Source: Paractinoplanes lichenicola (GTDB lineage: Bacteria > Actinomycetota > Actinomycetes > Mycobacteriales > Micromonosporaceae). Taken from it: a stretch of 64,000 bases of DNA. Position 1 is the stretch's first letter. Each line of letters begins with the position of its first letter. The notes under the pieces were generated by a model. The model was not told where the DNA came from. It ran no database searches and worked only from the letters and a program-made list of their open reading frames with translations. The position numbers were made by a program, and so were the translations under genes. This document shows positions 51,110-59,487 of the stretch, in pieces. The stretch lies in NCBI RefSeq assembly GCF_016785085.1, contig NZ_JAENHO010000015.1:149568-213567 (forward strand). Reading direction: 5' to 3'.

Positions 51110-52891
51110 TTAGGTGTTCTGTTTGATGCGGTTGGTCAGCTCGGCGATCTGGTTGTAGAGCGACCGCCGCTCGGCCATGTGCTGGCGGATCTTGCGGTCG
51201 GCGTGCATGACCGTGGTGTGGTCGCGGCCGCCGAAGGCCTGGCCGATTCGTGGGAGGGAGAGTTCCGTCAGTTCGCGGCAGAGATACATGGCGACCTGGC
51301 GTGCGTTGACGAGCACCCGGGAGCGGGAGTGACCGCGCAGGTCCTCCAGGCTGACGCCGAAATAGTCGGCCGTGGAGACCATGATCTGGTCGGCAGTGAT
51401 CTCGGGGCCGGCGCCGTCGGGCATGAAGTCGCGCAGGACTTCTTCGGCCAGCGAGAGCTGGACCGGGGAGCGGGTCAGGCTGGCGAACGCGGTGACCCGG
51501 ATGAGGGCGCCTTCGAGCTCGCGGATCGAGTTGGAGACGCGCGAGGCGATGAACTCGAGGACGTCGTCGGGCGCGTACATGCGCTCCTGGGCGGCCTTCT
51601 TCTGCAGGATCGCGATACGCGTCTCGAGGTCGGGCGGCTGGATGTCGGCCAGCAGGCCCCACTCGAAGCGGGTGCGCATGCGGTCTTCCAGCGTGGCCAG
51701 CTGGCGCGGCGAACGGTCGGAGCTGATGACGATCTGCTTGTTCGCGTTGTGCAGCGTGTTGAACGTGTGGAAGAACTCCTCCTGCGTCCGCTCGCGGTTC
51801 TCCAGGAACTGGATGTCGTCGATCAGCAGGATGTCGACGTCGCGGTAGCGCCGCTGGAAGGCCTGGGTCTTGTCGTCGCGCAGGCTGTTGATGAAGTCGT
51901 TGGTGAATTCCTCGGTGGACACATAGCGGACACTCCGGGCATGGCCGAGCGTCGTCGCGTAGTGACCGATCGCGTGCAGCAGGTGGGTCTTGCCCAGACC
52001 GGAGCTGCCATAAATGAAGAGCGGGTTGTACGCCTTGGCGGGCGACTCGGCGACGGCGACGGCGGCGGCGTGCGCGAAGCGGTTGGACGAGCCGATGACG
52101 AACGTCTCGAACATGTATTTCGGGTTGAGCCGGTTGCCGTCGTTGGTGCCGCGCGGGTTGCTCGACGGGCGGATGTCGCGGTTGTCGCGACCGGGGCCGT
52201 TGTCGCCGCCGCGCATCTGCAGCGTGTCGTCGCGGGGGTCGTTGCCGCCGCCGTAGGACTGCTGGTGTTCGTCGGGCCGGCGTCCGTTGTCGCGCAACTG
52301 GGACGGATCGGACGCCATCCAGTGCACGGGCGGATCGTTGGATTCAGTCTTTTCAGTGACATGCGCCACTGGAGCGCCGCCGCGGGTCATCGGTGCCTGC
52401 TGCGGGGGCATCGGGTCGCCGAAGAGCGCCTCCTGACCACCGCGGGCCGCCGGAACCCCACGGGGGTACGCGGCGGGGCGCTGCGCCGAGCCGGGCGGGA
52501 AAGAGTCGTAGGACGGCGGTTCGGGCTGGCGGGGCGCCTCCGCGTAGTGCCGGGGCTGCGGCTCGCCGGCCTCCTCGGACGGGGGCTCGACCGGGGTGCC
52601 GTAGACCGTGCCGGGCAGACCGGTGCCGTCTTCGGGGGGCTTGACCGTGACCGCGACCTGGATCGGGCGGTTCAGCCGGCGGCTCAGCGCCTCGGTGATC
52701 GCCGGGCGCAGGCGCGACTCGATCACGTCGCGGGTGAAAGCGTCGGGCACGGCCAGCAGCGCGGTGTCCTCGACTATGGCGCGGAGCTTCGTCAGCTGCA
52801 GATAAGCCCGCTGCTGGCGCGACGCGATCTCGTCGGCCAGTTCATCCAGCGTCGCCTTCCACACACCGCCCAGGTCGACCTGATCGGCCAC
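51110..52891 (-). CDS. dnaA: Chromosomal replication initiator protein DnaA
   Basis: 593 residues; ~467 in E. coli. Domain I is at about 1-85, then a long acidic/Pro/Gly-rich linker (domain II, about 100-265), the AAA+ core with Walker A GSSGLGKTH near 300 and Walker B DILLIDDIQFL, and domain IV with the box-recognition GRDHTTVMHADRKI. The long linker is typical of Streptomyces and Micromonospora DnaA. It binds oriC and loads the helicase. A perfect DnaA box at 53044-53052 sits upstream, which implies autoregulation. The gene runs towards oriC, so its 3' end faces dnaN across the origin. Confidence 0.98.
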   Translation of the reverse strand: MADQVDLGGVWKATLDELADEIASRQQRAYLQLTKLRAIVEDTALLAVPDAFTRDVIESRLRPAITEALSRRLNRPIQVAVTVKPPEDGTGLPGTVYGTPVEPPSEEAGEPQPRHYAEAPRQPEPPSYDSFPPGSAQRPAAYPRGVPAARGGQEALFGDPMPPQQAPMTRGGAPVAHVTEKTESNDPPVHWMASDPSQLRDNGRRPDEHQQSYGGGNDPRDDTLQMRGGDNGPGRDNRDIRPSSNPRGTNDGNRLNPKYMFETFVIGSSNRFAHAAAVAVAESPAKAYNPLFIYGSSGLGKTHLLHAIGHYATTLGHARSVRYVSTEEFTNDFINSLRDDKTQAFQRRYRDVDILLIDDIQFLENRERTQEEFFHTFNTLHNANKQIVISSDRSPRQLATLEDRMRTRFEWGLLADIQPPDLETRIAILQKKAAQERMYAPDDVLEFIASRVSNSIRELEGALIRVTAFASLTRSPVQLSLAEEVLRDFMPDGAGPEITADQIMVSTADYFGVSLEDLRGHSRSRVLVNARQVAMYLCRELTELSLPRIGQAFGGRDHTTVMHADRKIRQHMAERRSLYNQIAELTNRIKQNT

Positions 52892-53043
52892 CGCCGCGCC
52901 ACCCCCATCGCCACCGACCCCCGGTGGACCTTGTCCGGCTCATCGCCTTGCCCGTCGGCGCCCTCCCGGCGTTCGACAGCTCCCCCAACCCAGCACCACA
53001 TTTAACGTGGTGAAGACGCTTGGCGCCACCGGCTGTCCACAGG

Positions 53044-53052
53044 TTATCCACA
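53044..53052 (+). promoter_or_regulatory. DnaA box upstream of dnaA
   Basis: A perfect TTATCCACA 153 bp upstream of the dnaA start, with a near-match 11 bp away, consistent with dnaA autorepression seen in many bacteria. Confidence 0.75.
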
Positions 53053-53405
53053 ACCTGTGCACCGCTTGACGGGCGCTCCCCGGCCGGATGGTCGGCAGAC
53101 GTTCCGGAGCCTGAAACGGCGCGGCTGAACAGGCTCACCGCCTGCCTCGGGCCTCGTCACGGCCACACCGAGGTGCGGACCCCACCGAGATTTCCCGAGG
53201 TTCACCGAGGCGAACGATTTACCTGCTTGTCTGGTTTTGGCCGACTGGTCGTGGTATGCGTGCAGTGCTGATGACCAGCAAACGGGCACGCTAACAGCGA
53301 TCTCGTCGAACCATCAACTCTGCCATCGACCGATAGGCGTCCGACCACGGGAAAAGATTCACTACCTGTGTAGAAAGACGTGACGGCTCGCCGGGCAGGC
53401 TATTG

Positions 53406-53434
53406 TTGACCGGCGTGGTCGCCCTGCGTAGGGT
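53406..53434 (+). promoter_or_regulatory. Sigma-70-type promoter of the rpmH operon
   Basis: TTGACC (53406-53411), a 17-nt spacer and TAGGGT (53429-53434), 86 bp upstream of the rpmH start. It is the best match in the gap. Confidence 0.65.
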
Positions 53435-53520
53435 CGAGCGGTTGCTCCGCCGCGTTCTGCTAAAGTGGCGTCTTGCAGCTTTGATGCCCCCTGGATGTTG
53501 TACGAAGACGGAGTTTTGAC

Positions 53521-53658
53521 GTGAGCAAGCGCACCTACCAGCCGAACAACCGCCGGCGTGCCAAGACCCACGGCTTCCGGCTGCGCATGCGCACCCGTGC
53601 CGGTCGCGCGATCCTGTCGGCTCGCCGCACCAAGGGCCGCGACAAGCTGTCGGCCTGA
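53521..53658 (+). CDS. rpmH: 50S ribosomal protein L34
   Basis: 45 residues from GTG 53521: MSKRTYQPNNRRRAKTHGFR then LRMRTRAGRAILSARRTKGR and DKLSA. This is a complete L34, a small basic protein of the large ribosomal subunit. It leads the rpmH-rnpA-yidD-yidC-jag-rsmG-parA-parB gene string, all on the plus strand, as in most actinobacteria. Confidence 0.98.
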   Translation: MSKRTYQPNNRRRAKTHGFRLRMRTRAGRAILSARRTKGRDKLSA

Positions 53659-53693
53659 GCCGACTGCTGTCGGGCCGGAATGCCCAGGTAGTC

Positions 53694-54050
53694 GTGCTGG
53701 CCGCGGCTCAGCGACTGCGGCGTAGTGCCGACTTCGCCGCAGCTATTCGCGGTGGTCGCCGAGTCGGCCGGGGCACGGTTGTCGTTCATCTGCTTCTCGA
53801 GGAGCCGGTGCAAGCCACTACGGCGCGCGCCGGCTTCGTCGTATCCAAAGCCGTCGGCAATGCCGTGATCCGCAACGAGGTCAAGCGTCGTCTGCGGCAT
53901 CTGGTGCGTCCGGTGCTCGGCGAGCTGCCCGACGGCTCGATGCTGGTCGTCAGGGCCCTCCCGGCCTCGGCCGGCGCCTCATCCGCAACTCTCGGCAACG
54001 ATCTGGTGTCCGCGGTGGCGGCCGCACGCAAGCCTCGGAGGCCTCGATGA
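53694..54050 (+). CDS. rnpA: Ribonuclease P protein component
   Basis: 118 residues from GTG 53694. It carries the RNP-box region GFVVSKAVGNAVIRNEVKRRLRHLVRP (conserved K-x-V-G-N-A-V-x-R-N-x-x-K-R-R-x-R). It assists the RNase P RNA in maturing tRNA 5' ends. It follows rpmH by 35 bp and overlaps yidD by 4 bp. The N-terminus LAAAQRLRRSADFAAAIRGG is the typical RNase P start. Confidence 0.96.
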   Translation: MLAAAQRLRRSADFAAAIRGGRRVGRGTVVVHLLLEEPVQATTARAGFVVSKAVGNAVIRNEVKRRLRHLVRPVLGELPDGSMLVVRALPASAGASSATLGNDLVSAVAAARKPRRPR

Positions 54051-54304
54051 GCCTGCTTGCCCGCGTGCTGACCGCGATGGTGGTCGCGTACCGTCGTTAT
54101 GTGAGCCCGGTGCTGCCGGCTCGCTGTCGGTTCTATCCCTCGTGCAGCGCGTACTCGCAAGAGGCGCTGGCGCGCCACGGCGCTGTAAAAGGGACAGGTC
54201 TGACGGTCTGGCGGCTCCTGCGCTGCCACCCCTTCCACCCTGGCGGGTACGACCCGGTACCTGACCCGATCCGTCACCGTCCTGCCGATGTGACTGGAGC
54301 CTGA
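54047..54304 (+). CDS. yidD: Membrane protein insertion efficiency factor YidD
   Basis: 85 residues. It has the YidD core RRYVSPVLPARCRFYPSCSAYSQEALARHG, with two conserved Cys, and the GLTVWRLLRCHPFHPGGYDPVP block. It supports YidC-mediated insertion at the inner membrane. It overlaps rnpA by 4 bp and ends 1 bp before yidC. Confidence 0.96.
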   Translation: MSLLARVLTAMVVAYRRYVSPVLPARCRFYPSCSAYSQEALARHGAVKGTGLTVWRLLRCHPFHPGGYDPVPDPIRHRPADVTGA

Positions 54305-54305
54305 A

Positions 54306-55349
54306 TTGAGTCTCGACTGGATCTACTACGCCATTTCGTGGATCCTCCTGCGCTGGCATGCCCTCTGGGATTTCATCGGCGTGCCCGACGGCCGATTCAT
54401 CGGCTCGAACTGGTCCTGGATCCTGGCGATCGTCTTCCTCGTGGTGACGGTCCGGGTCATCCTCTTCCCCGTCTTCGTCAAGCAGATCAAGAGCCAGCGG
54501 GCCATGCAGGCGCTGCAGCCCAAGGTCAAGGAGCTGCAGGAGAAGCACAAGGGTGACCGGGAGACGCTCCAGAAAGAAATGATGGAGCTCTACAAGACGG
54601 AGAAGGCGAACCCGCTCATGGGCTGCCTTCCGATGTTCTTGCAGATCCCCGTCTTCCTCGGCCTTTTCCACACGCTGCGCCGGCTCAACCCCGACAACCA
54701 GGGCAAGACCCTGTACGGGTGGACCGTCGAGCAGTTCGAGAGCGCCACCCACGCGTCGCTGTTCACCGCGCCGCTCGCCGGCAAGTTCGGTTCCACCGCC
54801 GAAGAGCTCAACGCGCTCCAGGCCAACGGCACGACGGTCAAGATCATCGCCGGCATCCTGGTGCTGATCATGATGGCGACCACGTACCTGACCAGCCGCC
54901 AGATGATCCTCAAGACCGGCTGGGCCGAGGACCCGCAGCAGAAGATGATCCAGCGCCTGATGCTCTACGGCATCCCGGCGTCGCTGCTCATCTCCGGCGC
55001 CCTCTTCCCCATCGGTGTGATCATCTACTGGGTCACGAACAACCTGTTCACCCTGGGCCAGCAGCAGTGGGTGCTCCGCAAGTTCCCGCCGCCGCCGATG
55101 GCCGGCAAGACCGGCTCGTCCTCGTCGGCGCGCCCGTCCGGCCCGCCCGTCAAGAAGCCCGCCGGTGGCGGCAAGGCCCCGCAGAGCCCGGTGCAGCCCG
55201 GCCGCAGCGGTGGCCTGTTCGGACGCAACAAGCCGGCCCCCGAGCCGGAGAAGCCGGTCGTGGAGACCAAGGCGCTCGCCCCCAAGCCCGGTGCCAAACC
55301 GGTGAATCCCAAGCGGGGCGGCCGACCGGCGAGCAAACCCAAGGGATGA
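54306..55349 (+). CDS. yidC: Membrane protein insertase YidC
   Basis: 347 residues from TTG 54306 (SLDWIYYAISWILLRWHALW). It has the conserved helices of the YidC/Oxa1 fold: WILAIVFLVVTVRVILFPVFVKQ with the membrane-facing Arg, MGCLPMFLQIPVFLGLFHTL, and GIPASLLISGALFPIGVIIYWVTNNLFTLGQQ. The ~100-residue Pro/Lys/Gly-rich C-terminal tail is cytoplasmic. It inserts proteins into the membrane alone or with SecYEG. It is a single Gram-positive-type paralogue without the large E. coli periplasmic domain. Confidence 0.97.
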   Translation: MSLDWIYYAISWILLRWHALWDFIGVPDGRFIGSNWSWILAIVFLVVTVRVILFPVFVKQIKSQRAMQALQPKVKELQEKHKGDRETLQKEMMELYKTEKANPLMGCLPMFLQIPVFLGLFHTLRRLNPDNQGKTLYGWTVEQFESATHASLFTAPLAGKFGSTAEELNALQANGTTVKIIAGILVLIMMATTYLTSRQMILKTGWAEDPQQKMIQRLMLYGIPASLLISGALFPIGVIIYWVTNNLFTLGQQQWVLRKFPPPPMAGKTGSSSSARPSGPPVKKPAGGGKAPQSPVQPGRSGGLFGRNKPAPEPEKPVVETKALAPKPGAKPVNPKRGGRPASKPKG

Positions 55350-55354
55350 TCGCG

Positions 55355-55387
55355 GCTCGGGCGTCCTGCATTCCGCGGCGCCCGAGC
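55355..55387 (+). terminator. Hairpin in the yidC-jag gap
   Basis: GCTCGGGCG (55355-55363) pairs with CGCCCGAGC (55379-55387) around a 15-nt loop, 6 bp past yidC. There is no U-tract. It is more likely an attenuator or processing element than a full stop. Confidence 0.4.
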
Positions 55388-55490
55388 GCTCCCCTTACCT
55401 ATACCTCCCCTCAGCCCCGGCACACCGCTCCCGGCGCTGAGGGAACAGCGGACCGCGCAGGTCCGGCCCGATTAGTACGGAGATGAGACC

Positions 55491-56042
55491 GTGACCGACA
55501 CCAGCACGCCCGAATCGTCAGTCTCCGCCGAGGCAGCGTCCGCGCCCGAAGAGGCGAAGGCGTCCGAGAGCGTCGCTTCTGACGGCGACCTGTTCCGCCA
55601 GAGCGAGATCGCCGCCGACTACATCGAGGGTCTGCTCGACATCCTCGACTACGACGGCGACATCGACGAGCTCGTGTCGGCGGGCCGGCCCATGGTCGAG
55701 GTCGTCGGCGGCCGGCTGCAGCCGCTGGTCGGCCAGCGCGGCGCCACGCTCGAGGCGCTGCAGGAGCTGACCCGCCTGGCGATCTTCCGGCAGACCGGTT
55801 CGCCGTCGCGCCTGCTGCTCGACATCGGTGGCTACCGGGCCTCGCGGCGCAAGGAGCTGGCTGCGGTCGCCCGCAACGCGGTCGAGAAGGTCAAGGAGCA
55901 CGGCGACCCCGTACGCCTCGAGCCGATGTCGGCGTTCGAGCGCAAGTGCGTGCACGACGTGGTCAACGCGATCAGCGGCGTGCAGAGCGAGTCCGAGGGT
56001 GTCGAGCCCAACCGTCGCATCGTGGTGCGCGTGGCGGACTGA
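55491..56042 (+). CDS. jag: Jag/KhpB-like RNA-binding protein (KH + R3H)
   Basis: 183 residues from GTG 55491. A ~40-residue disordered N-terminus precedes a KH-type fold (EIAADYIEGLLDILDYDGDI, then GRLQPLVGQRGATLEALQEL) and an R3H domain with the R-x-x-x-H-like RKCVHDVV segment. It probably binds RNA and helps cell-envelope or translation control, as KhpB does in firmicutes. The gene order yidC-jag-rsmG is conserved. It ends 1 bp before the rsmG ATG. Confidence 0.93.
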   Translation: MTDTSTPESSVSAEAASAPEEAKASESVASDGDLFRQSEIAADYIEGLLDILDYDGDIDELVSAGRPMVEVVGGRLQPLVGQRGATLEALQELTRLAIFRQTGSPSRLLLDIGGYRASRRKELAAVARNAVEKVKEHGDPVRLEPMSAFERKCVHDVVNAISGVQSESEGVEPNRRIVVRVAD

Positions 56043-56043
56043 C

Positions 56044-57018
56044 ATGACCAACCCACGCTTCGGCGCGGGAGACTCCGGCCCGGGTGAGGAATCGCCCGGG
56101 CCGCAGTCTTTCCGTCGGCCTGTACGCCGCCCGATCGCCTTTCCGGGGAAGGCGCGCTCCGCTCCCGCCTCGCCCGCTCCTGGCTCTCCTGCTGCAGCCG
56201 CTCCTGCTTCTCCTGCGTCCGGTTCTCCGTCGGCGGAGTCTGCACTTTCTGACGCTGGGGATGCCCGAACGACGGACGGTTCTGAGCCGCCGGCCGAGAT
56301 CGCGGAAGTGGCGGCGTCGGTCTTCGGGGATCGATTCGGGCTGGCTGTGGATTACGCGCGTCTGCTCGTCACCGACGGTGTGGTGCGGGGGCTCATCGGC
56401 CCGCGCGAGGCGCCGCGCATCTGGGAACGACACCTGGTCAATTGCGCCGTGGTGTCGCAGATGATCCCTATCGGCGCTTCGGTCGTCGACGTGGGGTCTG
56501 GTGCCGGTTTGCCCGGTATCGTGCTGGCAGTGGCCCGACCGGATCTACGCATCACCCTGGTCGAACCACTGGCACGACGCACCGCGTTCCTGTCGGAGGC
56601 GGTGACCGCCCTCGGCCTCGAACCGACCGTCACGGTCGTCCGGGGCCGCGCCGAGGACGTCGTCGACGGACCCCCCGCCGGCGCCGACGTCGTCACAGCG
56701 CGTGCGGTCGCCCCGCTCGACCGGTTGGCCGGCTGGTGTCTGCCGCTGGCCCGGGTCAGCGGCAGGCTCCTGGCGCTCAAGGGCGCCTCGGCCGCCGAGG
56801 AAGCGGCGGAGCACCGCGAAGCGGTAGCTGCCCTGGGCGGCTCCGAACCGGTGCTCCGGCTGTGTGGCGAGGGGTTGATCGACCCGCCCACGACAGTGCT
56901 CGAGGTCGTCGTGCTGACACGGCCGAGGCCGTCCACCCGGGCGGCCGGCCCGGGACGCGATACGGCCGCACGGGCCGGCAAGCGTGCTCCCGGGCGAGGG
57001 AGACCGCGGAGGGGATAG
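56044..57018 (+). CDS. rsmG: 16S rRNA (guanine-527-N7)-methyltransferase RsmG
   Basis: 324 residues. The SAM-binding motif VVDVGSGAGLPGIVLAVARPD and the following LVEP loop identify RsmG (GidB). It methylates G527 of 16S rRNA; loss gives low-level streptomycin resistance. It has a ~85-residue disordered N-terminal extension beyond the usual ~215-residue enzyme. Its stop TAG runs straight into the parA start (TAG-ATG). Confidence 0.95.
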   Translation: MTNPRFGAGDSGPGEESPGPQSFRRPVRRPIAFPGKARSAPASPAPGSPAAAAPASPASGSPSAESALSDAGDARTTDGSEPPAEIAEVAASVFGDRFGLAVDYARLLVTDGVVRGLIGPREAPRIWERHLVNCAVVSQMIPIGASVVDVGSGAGLPGIVLAVARPDLRITLVEPLARRTAFLSEAVTALGLEPTVTVVRGRAEDVVDGPPAGADVVTARAVAPLDRLAGWCLPLARVSGRLLALKGASAAEEAAEHREAVAALGGSEPVLRLCGEGLIDPPTTVLEVVVLTRPRPSTRAAGPGRDTAARAGKRAPGRGRPRRG

Positions 57019-59487
57019 ATGTCGAGGCGGGGCGCGCGAAAGCGGAACGCAAGAACAAGGCGTCCCGACCAGGGCGGTGCCTCGCCCGATTTGCCGGTCA
57101 CTCCTGGGGACGCGTCGCGCCTTCAGATGACCGACTCAGACGGGTCTGCCACGCCGGTTGTGCACCCGCCTGGGCGGCGGCCTGGGGAGCGTGGTCGGTC
57201 CGTGCCGCGGACGGGGGCGGCTGGTGGACTGGGCGCCCAAGCGGGTGGAGGGCGACGCTCGGATCCGGTCGGTGGTCAGGCTCGAACTGCGCTTGGTTCC
57301 CGGTCTTCTGATGTGGCAGCTGACGGCGCGCGGCCGGCGCTCCCGGAGTCGAGAGGCAGCGGTGAGCGGAGGTCCGGGGCTGGGGAAGCTCCAGCTGTTG
57401 CCAATAAGGGGAAGCGCGGCAAGCGTGGGCGTCCGGTCGTTGAGGGGAACTCCTCGGCTCGATCCGTCGGTGAGAGGCGGCCGCCTTCGGAGCTCGAGGC
57501 CGGTTCTGGCTCCGATCCCTCTACGGGGGTCGGCGCTGCCGCCCGCTTTGCTGTTGCGGGCGGTGCGGATAGTGGTCCCGCTGGCGACGCCAGGTCAGGG
57601 GCCGGCGCTCCGTTTGGATCGGCTAGCGCGTCCCCGACACATGTCGCGGTTGACGGCCGCGGCGAACGTGCTCCGGTTGAGTCGGGGGCTGATGACTATG
57701 GCGTCGCAACGGACCGCACGGCTCATCCGCTTTCGGCTCCAGGGTCGATGGCTTCAGCTTCAGCACCGACACCGACTTCAGCTCCGGCTCCGGCTCGGGC
57801 ACCAGCTCCGGCTCGGGTAGTAGCTGCCGCTCCGGAACCGGCTTCGGGTTCGACTCCAGCTCCCGCTCCGCGTGAAGGGGCGAAGGCCGCGTTGCTGCGG
57901 TTGTCGCGGGCGTTTCGGCGTACGGGAAAGGGTGTTGTTGCCGGCGCAGCGGAGGGTTCTCACGCAACTTCGGAGGTAACCACCGCTGTAGGGGTTCGCT
58001 CTGAAAATCCCGATTCGGCGATCGCTGAAGGTGAGGTTGTCGGCCCTGAGGCGAGGATGGCATCGGATGCCTACGTGATCGAGTCGCCTGGCGAGGGGGA
58101 AGTGTCTACGATGCTCTCGCCTCATCAGGCGGTCGGCCATGGCGAGGCTCGCCCGACGGCCGTAGGCTGGCCGGGCGTCGATAGTGTGGACCGGTCTTCT
58201 GCCGCCGGAACGCACGTGTCGCCGACCGACCCGTTCCTCACTAACAGGGATAAAACGGTGCATGAGTACGGTGTTTCACGTGAAACCAAGTCACCTCTCG
58301 ACAGCGATCGCGCGTCTGGGGCGGGCGTGGGCGGTCATAGTGGCGCATTCAACACCGGTGAACAGGGCGTGCCGTCGCCTCGTATGAGCAGCAGTTACCC
58401 CGGTGGTGGTCAGATCTACGGCTCTCCGGCACAGCAACCTGCCGTCGATGAGCCGCGTCGACCGGCCCCGGCACCGCGATCGGGTCCAGCGGCAGCGACT
58501 TCCCCGGTGTCGGCGGCACCCGCGCCCGCCTCCCCCATTTCGACCCCTGTGTCCCCCGTCGAGCCTCCTTTGAGCCCGGACGAACACGTTTCACGTGAAA
58601 CGCCGGGCCGGGATGAAGACGATCCGCCCCTGGCCATGGAAGCGTTGCGAGCTGTGCAGATCCTCAACCCGAGCGGCGAGATCACGATGCCGCGTCCGGA
58701 CCACCCGAGGGTGCTCTGCGTCGCGAACCAGAAGGGCGGCGTAGGCAAGACCACCACGACGGTGAACCTTGCCGTGGCGCTGGCGCTGCACGGCAACCGG
58801 GTGCTCGTCGTCGACCTTGACCCTCAGGGCAACGCGTCGACCGGGCTCAACGTGCCGCACCACGCCGGCGTGCCTGACGTCTACGACTGCCTCATCGACA
58901 ACCTGCCGCTGTCCGAGGTTGCCCAGCCGGTTGAGGGCATCCCGAACCTGTGGTGCGTTCCGGCGACGATCGACCTGGCCGGTGCGGAGATTGAGCTGGT
59001 CTCGGTCGTCGCTCGTGAGTCCCGCCTGGCGCGGGCCATCGCGGCGCACCCGGAGCAGTTCGACTACGTCTTCATCGACTGCCCGCCCTCGCTTGGCCTG
59101 CTGACGGTCAACGCGCTGTGCGCCGCGCAGGAGGTCCTGATTCCTATCCAGTGCGAGTACTACGCGCTGGAAGGCCTGAACCAACTGATCAACAACATCA
59201 ACCTGGTACGCCAGCACCTCAACCCGACGCTGGATGTCTCCACGATCCTGCTGACCATGTACGACCGGCGTACGCGCCTGGCCGACGCGGTCGAGCAGGA
59301 CGTGCGCAACCACTTCGGGACCAAGGTGCTGAACGCCGTCATCCCCCGTAACGTGCGGGTGTCGGAGGCTCCTAGCTACGGGCAGTCCGTGATGACCTAC
59401 GATCCGGGTTCACGGGGCGCGACCAGCTACTTCGAGGCCGCCCTGGAGATCGCGATGCGTGGCGTCAATACGGGAGGCAACGCATGA
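57019..59487 (+). CDS. parA: Chromosome partitioning ATPase ParA with giant N-terminal extension
   Basis: 822 residues if ATG 57019 is used; GGAGGGG lies just upstream. The ATPase core (about 560-822) is a textbook ParA: NQKGGVGKTT with Lys577, VVDLDPQGNASTGLN, VFIDCPPSLGLLTVNALCAA, PIQCEYYALEGLNQL. The first 560 residues are low-complexity Gly/Ser/Ala/Pro/Arg-rich sequence, against ~30-60 residues in usual chromosomal ParA. A later ATG at 58636 (residue 540) would give a typical ~283-residue ParA. Two perfect parS sites in frame encode VSRET twice (58273, 58588). The reading frame is open throughout, so I keep the long form but mark it uncertain. Confidence 0.85.
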   Translation: MSRRGARKRNARTRRPDQGGASPDLPVTPGDASRLQMTDSDGSATPVVHPPGRRPGERGRSVPRTGAAGGLGAQAGGGRRSDPVGGQARTALGSRSSDVAADGARPALPESRGSGERRSGAGEAPAVANKGKRGKRGRPVVEGNSSARSVGERRPPSELEAGSGSDPSTGVGAAARFAVAGGADSGPAGDARSGAGAPFGSASASPTHVAVDGRGERAPVESGADDYGVATDRTAHPLSAPGSMASASAPTPTSAPAPARAPAPARVVAAAPEPASGSTPAPAPREGAKAALLRLSRAFRRTGKGVVAGAAEGSHATSEVTTAVGVRSENPDSAIAEGEVVGPEARMASDAYVIESPGEGEVSTMLSPHQAVGHGEARPTAVGWPGVDSVDRSSAAGTHVSPTDPFLTNRDKTVHEYGVSRETKSPLDSDRASGAGVGGHSGAFNTGEQGVPSPRMSSSYPGGGQIYGSPAQQPAVDEPRRPAPAPRSGPAAATSPVSAAPAPASPISTPVSPVEPPLSPDEHVSRETPGRDEDDPPLAMEALRAVQILNPSGEITMPRPDHPRVLCVANQKGGVGKTTTTVNLAVALALHGNRVLVVDLDPQGNASTGLNVPHHAGVPDVYDCLIDNLPLSEVAQPVEGIPNLWCVPATIDLAGAEIELVSVVARESRLARAIAAHPEQFDYVFIDCPPSLGLLTVNALCAAQEVLIPIQCEYYALEGLNQLINNINLVRQHLNPTLDVSTILLTMYDRRTRLADAVEQDVRNHFGTKVLNAVIPRNVRVSEAPSYGQSVMTYDPGSRGATSYFEAALEIAMRGVNTGGNA
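58273..58286. promoter_or_regulatory. parS site inside parA (1)
   Basis: Perfect GTTTCACGTGAAAC in the extension-coding part of parA; encodes VSRET. Confidence 0.95.
58588..58601. promoter_or_regulatory. parS site inside parA (2)
   Basis: Perfect GTTTCACGTGAAAC, 315 bp after the first, just 35 bp before the alternative parA start; encodes VSRET. Confidence 0.95.

Larger units (their letters stand above)
52892..53520. other. dnaA-rpmH divergent intergenic region
   Basis: 629 bp with promoters for dnaA (minus) and the rpmH operon (plus). It contains a DnaA box TTATCCACA at 53044-53052 with CTGTCCACA beside it at 53033. I see no credible gene. Confidence 0.75.

Noticed and set aside
57158..57820. 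Alternative plus-strand frame inside parA extension
   Set aside because: It is out of frame with parA, low complexity and without a ribosome site.
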